Positions 15,244 through 18,980 of a DNA stretch of 18,980 bases are shown piece after piece. The notes below the pieces were generated by a model, which was not told the origin of the DNA, searched no databases, and worked only from the letters and a program-made list of their open reading frames with translations. The first letter of the stretch is position 1. The number at the start of each line of letters is the position of its first letter. Position numbers and translations under genes: made by a program. Source of the stretch: DATJPR01 sp035506295 (GTDB lineage: Bacteria > Bacteroidota > Ignavibacteria > UBA10030 > UBA6906); the NCBI GenBank assembly GCA_035506295.1, contig DATJPR010000229.1, positions 1-18,980 of the forward strand. The letters are read 5' to 3'.

Positions 15244-16797
15244 TCATTTCAAAAGCAAAAGACGTTTCGTCTGCGTGAAGAACCGCCCCGAGCTTGTCGA
15301 AGGGTCCCCCGCCTGCAACCTGTAGAAATATACGCCGCTCGCAAGATTCGAACCTTCAAACTCGACCTCGTAGATCCCCGCATCTCTTTTCTCGTTCAGC
15401 AGTACGGACACCTGGCGACCAAGCATGTCAAACACTGTCAGGCTTACCTGTAAAGCTTTCGGTAACTCGAATTTGATAGTCGTAGTCGGGTTAAAGGGGT
15501 TGGGATAGTTTTGAGCCAGGCCAAACTGAAGAGGCGATCCTTCTCCGGGGGAGCGGACGCCGGAAACGGTTCGTGTGAACACCCACGCCGCCCCCTTCAG
15601 AGTGTCGTCGGCAAACCCTCCCACGAGGGCTGTTTTCCCGTCTGAAGAAAGGGATACCGAAACCCCCAGCTCTGGATTTCCTGTGGAGCCACTGGCCACG
15701 AGTTTGCTTCCCAGTTGGCTCCACACTCCTCCGCTGCGCGTATACACCCATGCTGCACCGGCGAAGTTGTCGTCCGGATATCCGCCGACGATAGCGGAGT
15801 TTCCGTTTGATGAAAGAGAAACCGAATAACCCTGAAATGCCCCCAGCACACCGTTTACCGCGCCTGAGCCAATGAGTTTAGCCCCCTGCTGACTCCAGAT
15901 ACCGTTGACTTGCGTGAACACCCAGACTGCACCTTTAAGACTGTCGTCCGCATACCCTCCGAGCATGGCGGTATTTCCGTCCCCCGATAGCGCCACTGAA
16001 TTCCCTTGCCTGGAACTCCCCATGGTGCCAGTTCCGACGAGCTTTCTGCCCTGTTGAGCCCAAACTCTTCCGGTTCGTGTGAAGACCCATGCGGCGCCGA
16101 CGTAGCCACTGTCGGCATATCCGCCGACTAGGGCCGTGTTCCCGTCCGATGAAAGAGAGACAGAGACACCTTGTAACGCCCGGCCCACCGCGCCGGAGCC
16201 CACAAGTTTCCCCCCCTGCTGATTCCACACGCTGCCTGTTCGCGTGAAAACCCATGCAGCGCCGGTCAGGCTGTCATCGAACATCCCTCCAACGATTGCT
16301 GTATTCCCGTCCGCCGAGAGGGAAACGGCCCCCCCCTGCCCCTGGTGTCCCACTCCACCATCGCCGACAAGTTTTCCACCTTGTTGGGTCCATACGCCGC
16401 CTATGCGGGTGAACACCCACGCAGCGCCGGCCTGACCGCTATCGAGCACTCCACCAACGACTACCGTATTCCCGTCTGCGGAAACGGCCACGGCGGTGCC
16501 TTGCCTTGCATTGCCAGCCGCTCCGGTGCCGACGAGTTTGGTCCCCTGCTGACTCCAGAAACTGCTAGTGCGTGTGAAAACCCACGCAGCCCCGGCCTCG
16601 TTGCTGTCAGCGAATCCACCCACAATGGCAGTGTTCCCATCCCCCGATATGGAGACGGAAGAACCCTGGAATGAACCGCTGGTTCCGTTCGCTGCACCGG
16701 CGCCGACAAGTTTTCCTCCCTGCTGAGTGAATTGCGCGCGTGCCTCACCCGCAATGAATATTAGAATGATCACGAGAAGAGATTTCAACAGGCCCAT
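15244..16797 (-). CDS. secreted seven-repeat FG-GAP-like propeller with T9SS sorting domain
   Basis: 517 residues. A signal peptide (MGLLKSLLVIILIFIAGEARA-Q) precedes seven near-identical repeats of about 58 residues of the form WSQQGxKLVGxG...QGxSVSLSxDGNTAxVGGxxDxxxxGAAWVFTRxxGV. Seven units fit a seven-bladed FG-GAP/integrin-alpha-type propeller. The high similarity between repeats suggests recent internal duplication or gene conversion. Residues 430-517 are a T9SS type A domain (NYPNPFNPTTTI, VFDMLGRQV, GVYFYRL, ending LLLLK) that is eight residues longer than those of the other three propellers because of an insertion (PSTSSGRF) near the end. The start at 16797 is chosen from the signal peptide and the promoter at 16862-16890; an in-frame ATG at 16890 overlaps that promoter. 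The ribosome-binding site is weak. Confidence 0.87.
   Translation of the reverse strand: MGLLKSLLVIILIFIAGEARAQFTQQGGKLVGAGAANGTSGSFQGSSVSISGDGNTAIVGGFADSNEAGAAWVFTRTSSFWSQQGTKLVGTGAAGNARQGTAVAVSADGNTVVVGGVLDSGQAGAAWVFTRIGGVWTQQGGKLVGDGGVGHQGQGGAVSLSADGNTAIVGGMFDDSLTGAAWVFTRTGSVWNQQGGKLVGSGAVGRALQGVSVSLSSDGNTALVGGYADSGYVGAAWVFTRTGRVWAQQGRKLVGTGTMGSSRQGNSVALSGDGNTAMLGGYADDSLKGAVWVFTQVNGIWSQQGAKLIGSGAVNGVLGAFQGYSVSLSSNGNSAIVGGYPDDNFAGAAWVYTRSGGVWSQLGSKLVASGSTGNPELGVSVSLSSDGKTALVGGFADDTLKGAAWVFTRTVSGVRSPGEGSPLQFGLAQNYPNPFNPTTTIKFELPKALQVSLTVFDMLGRQVSVLLNEKRDAGIYEVEFEGSNLASGVYFYRLQAGDPSTSSGRFFTQTKRLLLLK
15280..15304. repeat. 24-bp in-frame insertion of a short repeat in the T9SS domain
   Basis: The plus strand reads CCGCCCCGAGCTTGTCGAAG followed by GG. 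On the minus strand it encodes the extra residues PSTSSGRF between RLQAGD and FTQTKRLLLLK. The core CCTTCGACAAGCTC(A/G)GGG resembles an intergenic repeat I recall from other genomes (from memory, not searched). Confidence 0.6.
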
Positions 16798-16861
16798 TTG
16801 GTCAATCTCGTTAATCCTATGAAAATATTCTCTCATCCGGAGATGCTCATGAAGGCGTAGA

Positions 16862-16890
16862 ACGATATCGCATAAACGCTTCGCTGGCAA
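16862..16890 (-). promoter_or_regulatory. promoter candidate for the FG-GAP-like gene
   Basis: On the minus strand TTGCCA is followed after 17 bases by TATCGT. It gives a leader of about 55-60 nt to the start at 16797. Confidence 0.45.
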
Positions 16891-16924
16891 TCTCTGTTCC
16901 CCCGTACTCCGCCCATAAATAACT

Positions 16925-16948
16925 GAAGCCGGAATTGCTTCCGGCTTC
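16925..16948. terminator. strong 10-bp hairpin
   Basis: GAAGCCGGAA, loop TTGC, TTCCGGCTTC: a perfect 10-bp stem. It looks like a rho-independent terminator, with an AT-rich run after it on the minus strand (AGTTATTTAT). No intact gene ends next to it, so it may belong to a lost gene or insulate the promoter at 16862-16890. Confidence 0.55.
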
Positions 16949-17314
16949 TGCTTTCACCAGTTATGCAATCACAGGCGTCACGTTTCTTCCGCGGCATTCA
17001 GTTCAAAGAAGCCTAGAGGACCTCCCAGCTAAGTGGGTCGTCGGGGTGGTCACTGACGTGGAATCAAGGCAAGGGCCCAGGGGGGTGGCTCAATGGTTGA
17101 CGAGGCCATCGTGTATGATAGCTGCTGAGCAAATCTACTCCGGGCCAAAGGCAATGGCAAGAAAGGAAGCAGGCAAACAACGCGGAGATGCTCAGAGGTT
17201 TCGGAGGAAGATGAGAGGGGAACAACGGCGGCGGAAAAAGTACTGGCGGGAGAGTCTCTAGATTCGAACATTAGTAAACCCTCGTCAATATTGAGCGTTC
17301 CTAGTTTCGAACAC

Positions 17315-17341
17315 TTGTGCACCACGCCTTTTTGTGCACCA
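17315..17341. repeat. direct repeat TTGTGCACCA, two copies
   Basis: Two perfect 10-bp copies at 17315-17324 and 17332-17341 are 17 bp apart start to start. Each contains the palindrome GTGCAC. They could be paired protein-binding sites in this AT-richer spacer. Confidence 0.4.
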
Positions 17342-17406
17342 ACTCGCGATTTGATCTACACTCTATAGACCGTGTGTATTTTCGGGTTTCGCCTATCTGA
17401 AACCAC

Positions 17407-17454
17407 CTACTTCAACAAAAGAAGTCGTTTCGTTGCCACGAAGTCTCCTGCTCC
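17407..17454 (-). pseudogene. decayed 3' tail of a T9SS-sorted protein gene
   Basis: The minus strand reads GAGDFVATKRLLLLK and stop, which matches the last residues of a T9SS type A domain (compare FTQTKRLLLLK of the gene ending at 15244). Nothing upstream in any frame restores the GVYFYRL strand or the NYPNPFNP start. The preceding DNA is palindromic repeat material, so only the last 15 codons seem to survive. The longer open frame that runs from here to 17850 crosses a tRNA gene and is not a real protein. Confidence 0.55.
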
Positions 17455-17576
17455 GCTTTTGGAGTCTCGCCCGATAGCGGTTCCGCTTCTCTGAATACCG
17501 CTCATAGGCGGAATCCCGGAATGCGGGAAGTCCAGAGGGCGGACCTGTAGTCCGTAATCCCGACAAAGAACGTCGG

Positions 17577-17597
17577 CCTGCCTGCCGGACAGGCAGG
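17577..17597. repeat. palindromic repeat CCTGCCTG-ccgga-CAGGCAGG
   Basis: A perfect 8-bp stem with a 5-nt loop. It lies 10 bp after the stop of the small helix-turn-helix ORF on the minus strand, so it could end that transcript. Its form suggests a dispersed intergenic repeat. Confidence 0.5.
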
Positions 17598-17606
17598 GAT
17601 TAGCGT

Positions 17607-17768
17607 CTATAGGGCCATTTGTCCCCTTTGGGGTTTTTGGTTCTTTTTGTTCTTCTTCAGTGTAATCTTCTTTTCCAGTTCCGAGTGAAGGTGCATCGCG
17701 AGGCGGGTGTATTCGAGCACGACTCGTTCTCCGATCCCGAGGATCCGCGCGATCTCCCGGGACTCCAT
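17607..17768 (-). CDS. short helix-turn-helix ORF, possibly a gene fragment
   Basis: 53 residues. The N-terminal part, ESREIARILGIGERVVLEY, has the spacing of a helix-turn-helix (helix, sharp turn at Gly, recognition helix), followed by TRLAMHLHSELEKK and a Lys/Gln-rich tail. The reading frame stays open upstream of the Met to the edge of tRNA-Gln (QQSTGLRGMES...), so this may be the C-terminal piece of a longer protein cut off at the tRNA. The helix recalls DNA-binding ends of transposon-linked proteins such as DUF1670, but the match is from memory and weak. No ribosome-binding site was recognised. It could be a remnant of an integrated element. Confidence 0.4.
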   Translation of the reverse strand: MESREIARILGIGERVVLEYTRLAMHLHSELEKKITLKKNKKNQKPQRGQMAL

Positions 17769-17829
17769 GCCTCGCAATCCCGTTGATTGTTGGGGTCGAA
17801 ATGTGTAAATTGAGTCCGCTTTGGATGAT

Positions 17830-17900
17830 TGCCCCGTCGTCTAATGGCAAGACGGCAGACTCTGGATCTGCTTATCGAGGTTCGAATCCTTGCGGGGCAG
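17830..17900 (+). tRNA. tRNA-Gln (anticodon CTG)
   Basis: The 71-nt sequence folds as a full cloverleaf: acceptor TGCCCCG/CGGGGCA, D-arm GTCT/AGAC, anticodon stem GCAGA/TCTGC with loop CTCTGGA (anticodon CTG), T-arm CGAGG-TTCGAAT-CCTTG, discriminator G. CCA is not encoded. The CAGACTCTGGATCTG core is typical of tRNA-Gln. Confidence 0.93.
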
Positions 17901-17908
17901 CCCTACAT

Positions 17909-18049
17909 TTTAGAGTTTGGAATTTAGATTTTAGATTGGCTGAGGGACTTGGCAGGCAACACGCAACCCTCGGGCAAATGATTCTCGATGGCGCTAGTGC
18001 CGATCGGTCTATCAAATCTTAACTCTAAAATCCAAAATCTAAACTCTAA
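17909..18049. repeat. AT-rich inverted 7-bp-period arrays between two tRNA genes
   Basis: Four 7-mers of the form TTTAGAT (17909-17936) and five of the opposite orientation AATCTAA (18015-18049) flank a 78-bp centre between tRNA-Gln and tRNA-Glu. Pairing the arms would make a long stem. The sequence family differs from the ACTGTCN arrays but the period is the same. Confidence 0.75.
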
Positions 18050-18058
18050 ATTGTCAAC

Positions 18059-18130
18059 GGCCTTATCGTCTAACGGTTAGGACGGAGCCCTCTCAAGGCT
18101 CAAATACGGGTTCGATTCCCGTTAAGGCTA
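18059..18130 (+). tRNA. tRNA-Glu (anticodon CTC)
   Basis: The 72-nt cloverleaf has acceptor GGCCTTA/TAAGGCT with a G-T pair at the end, D-arm GTCT...AGGAC, anticodon stem GAGCC/GGCTC with loop CTCTCAA (anticodon CTC), T-arm ACGGG-TTCGATT-CCCGT, discriminator A. CCA is not encoded. Its last 17 bases are copied twice downstream. Confidence 0.93.
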
Positions 18131-18134
18131 CTTC

Positions 18135-18222
18135 CATTCCGACCGAACTTAGCGAGACGCCGAAGGCGGCGAAGCTAAGTTCGTCGTCGGAATGAGAATC
18201 CCGCGACCGGAGCGAGCGGGAT
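18135..18222. repeat. paired-hairpin cassette 1
   Basis: Hairpin A (18135-18194) has outer arms CATTCCGAC/GTCGGAATG, inner arms GAACTTAGC/GCTAAGTTC and a small GCC-gaa-GGC tip. Hairpin B (18198-18222) has arms ATCCCGC/GCGGGAT. Confidence 0.75.
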
Positions 18223-18384
18223 AGCTTGGCAACCCACTCTTTTCCTCTCCACTCTGTCTTTCACCAGACTCCCACTTCCGCGGTAAAGGTTCTCCGCCTT
18301 CGTCAGAAAGCGACTCCGGCGGACTTCGTCCGACTCCGCTGAAAAACACTCCGTCGGACTTCGGATTCCCGTTAAGGCTACTTC

Positions 18385-18472
18385 CATTCCGACCGAACTT
18401 AGCGAGACGCCGAAGGCGGCGAAGCTAAGTTCGTCGTCGGAATGAGAATCCCGCGAGCGCAGCGAGCGGGAT
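18385..18472. repeat. paired-hairpin cassette 2
   Basis: This is the copy of cassette 1 carried by the second 250-bp unit: hairpin A at 18385-18444 and hairpin B at 18448-18472. A few changes fall in the loop of hairpin B. Confidence 0.75.
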
Positions 18473-18635
18473 AGCCTGGCAACCCCCTTTTTTCCTCTCC
18501 ACTCTGTCTCTCACCAGACTCCCACTTCCGCGGTAAAGGTTCTCCGCCTTCGTCAGAAAGCGACTCCGGCGGACTTCGTCCGACTCCGCTGAAAAACACT
18601 CCGTCGGACTTCGGATTCCCGTTAAGGCTAATGCC

Positions 18636-18720
18636 AAAACGACAAGAGTTAGCGAGTCCGATAGGACGAAGCTAACTCTTCGTCGTTTTGAGCATCCCGC
18701 AACGCTTTTTGTTGCGGGAT
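18636..18720. repeat. paired-hairpin cassette 3 (diverged arms)
   Basis: Hairpin A (18636-18689) has outer arms AAAACGAC/GTCGTTTT and inner arms AGAGTTAGC/GCTAACTCT with a TCC-gata-GGA tip. Hairpin B (18694-18720) has arms ATCCCGCAAC/GTTGCGGGAT. The layout equals cassette 1 but both strands of the stems have changed together. Confidence 0.7.
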
Positions 18721-18744
18721 CTCCGCAGCGAATTCCTCATAACC

Positions 18745-18827
18745 AAAACGACAAGAGTTAGCGTGTCCGGTAGGACGAAGCTAACTCTTCGTCAGTTTGA
18801 GAATCCCGCGAGCGGAGCGAGCGGGAT
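18745..18827. repeat. paired-hairpin cassette 4
   Basis: Hairpin A (18745-18798) is close to that of cassette 3 but its right outer arm is imperfect (GTCAGTTT). Hairpin B (18803-18827) is of the cassette 1 type, ATCCCGC/GCGGGAT, so this cassette mixes both families. Confidence 0.65.
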
Positions 18828-18843
18828 GCCAGGAATCGACTAA

Positions 18844-18878
18844 GAATAGGAAGTGAGAAGTAGGAAGTAGGAAGAAAA
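18844..18878. repeat. purine-rich 7-bp-period array
   Basis: Five 7-mers around the consensus AAGTAGG (GAATAGG, AAGTGAG, AAGTAGG twice, AAGAAAA). It is a third sequence family with the same 7-bp period, just 3' of the gene that ends at 18912 on the minus strand. Confidence 0.65.
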
Positions 18879-18911
18879 AGGGCGGCTATTACCGTCCCCG
18901 CCGCGACCTCG

Positions 18912-18980
18912 CTAGTCCATCGCCACAACCTTCGCCCCCACCGCTGTCGCCTTTCTCTTCCGGTAGAAGATAATCGGCAG
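18912..18980 (-). CDS. 3' end of an unidentified gene (runs off right edge)
   Basis: The minus strand is open from the window edge to a TAG at 18912 and reads LPIIFYRKRKATAVGAKVVA then MD. The 22 residues look like the end of a membrane helix followed by a basic cytoplasmic tail, which would suit an inner-membrane protein. This is too little to identify a family. The 7-bp array lies about 35 bp after the stop, as in two of the T9SS genes. Confidence 0.45.
   Translation of the reverse strand: MPIIFYRKRKATAVGAKVVAMD

Larger units (their letters stand above)
16798..17606. other. gene-poor stretch of about 800 bp
   Basis: Apart from a promoter (16862-16890), a strong hairpin (16925-16948), two short direct repeats (TTCGAACA at 17263 and 17306; TTGTGCACCA at 17315 and 17332), a decayed T9SS tail (17407-17454) and a palindrome (17577-17597), I see no supported gene. 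A basic plus-strand frame ending at 17261 is not convincing. Confidence 0.5.
18114..18630 (+). repeat. 250-bp tandem duplication that begins in the 3' end of tRNA-Glu
   Basis: Two units of exactly 250 bp (18114-18363 and 18364-18613) differ at only a handful of positions, and a third copy of the first 17 bases (GATTCCCGTTAAGGCTA) follows at 18614-18630. The three 17-mers are the T-arm and acceptor 3' half of tRNA-Glu, so each unit boundary carries a tRNA 3' end. Only the first belongs to a full tRNA. Confidence 0.88.
18131..18911. other. repeat-only region downstream of tRNA-Glu
   Basis: No gene is supported in these 780 bp. They are made of the 250-bp duplication, four paired-hairpin cassettes and a purine-rich 7-bp array. 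Open frames here recur at 250-bp spacing and are by-products of the duplication. Confidence 0.7.

Noticed and set aside
2402..16797. A T9SS machinery locus
   Set aside because: Only cargo with sorting domains is present; none of the membrane or motor components could be recognised.
16935..17261. Plus-strand frame with a basic C-terminal tail
   Set aside because: It begins inside a hairpin, has no ribosome-binding site or family features, and only the Lys/Arg-rich end looks protein-like, as purine-rich DNA can.
17407..17850. 147-codon minus-strand frame
   Set aside because: It begins inside tRNA-Gln and crosses palindromic repeats; only its last 15 codons resemble a protein (the T9SS tail).
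17783..18022. Plus-strand frame across tRNA-Gln
   Set aside because: It covers the whole tRNA gene and half of the AT-rich arrays.
18114..18630. Possible CRISPR or tRNA array
   Set aside because: The 17-bp repeats are 250 bp apart with near-identical spacers, and only the first copy belongs to a full cloverleaf.
18149..18637. Four similar minus-strand frames (66 and 70 codons) repeated 250 bp apart
   Set aside because: They are carried by the duplicated hairpin units, have no ribosome-binding site, and their identity only reflects the DNA repeat.

Overview
The window is bacterial and most likely comes from the Bacteroidota/Ignavibacteriota/Chlorobiota group, closest in style to Ignavibacteria. 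Four large secreted proteins end in a type IX secretion (T9SS) type A sorting domain (NYPNPFNP ... GVYFYRL ... K), which is characteristic of that group. Coding is moderately GC-rich, many genes have a clear GGAGG ribosome-binding site, and several intergenic regions carry a TTG-N20-TA promoter pattern. No rRNA, transposase or CRISPR array is visible, so a species cannot be named.

Layout. 1-322 (minus) is the 5' part of a small SnoaL/NTF2-like lipoprotein. 653-1891 (minus) is an ArsB/NhaD/SLC13-type anion permease, followed by a small two-helix membrane protein (2034-2243, minus). 2402-5653 (minus) holds a six-bladed YWTD propeller with a T9SS domain, preceded in transcription order by three tandem exported phage-tail-collar (MdpB-like) proteins. 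5913-6281 (minus) is a small exported ABM-like protein, and 6541-8625 (minus) is a 14-repeat Asp-box double propeller with a T9SS domain. A divergent control region with a perfect 14-bp palindrome separates it from a membrane-anchored GH1 glycosidase (9034-10482, plus). 10508-12205 (minus) is an unrecognised outer-membrane beta-barrel candidate. 12492-14156 (plus) is a PQQ-like propeller with a T9SS domain. 14177-15091 (minus) is an EamA transporter, and 15244-16797 (minus) is a seven-repeat FG-GAP-like propeller with a T9SS domain.

From about 16.8 kb onward the window is repeat-rich and gene-poor. It holds a decayed T9SS tail, a short helix-turn-helix ORF, tRNA-Gln(CTG), tRNA-Glu(CTC), a 250-bp tandem duplication that re-copies the 3' end of tRNA-Glu, four paired-hairpin cassettes, and the 3' tip of a minus-strand gene running off the right edge.

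How it works together. The gene set looks like a cell-surface and envelope module: Sec-exported proteins, four propellers sent to the surface by T9SS, an outer-membrane barrel, an anchored glycosidase and transporters. No T9SS machinery gene is present, and the substrates of the enzymes and transporters cannot be read from the sequence.

The most unusual signal is a system of degenerate 7-bp-period repeats of several sequence families. They occur between genes, often as inverted pairs, twice running up to the stop codon of a T9SS gene. They also occur inside three T9SS sorting domains, always in the same 13-residue strand and without changing the exact 80-residue length of the domain. The second unusual signal is the tRNA-Glu-linked 250-bp duplication with structurally conserved but sequence-divergent hairpins.
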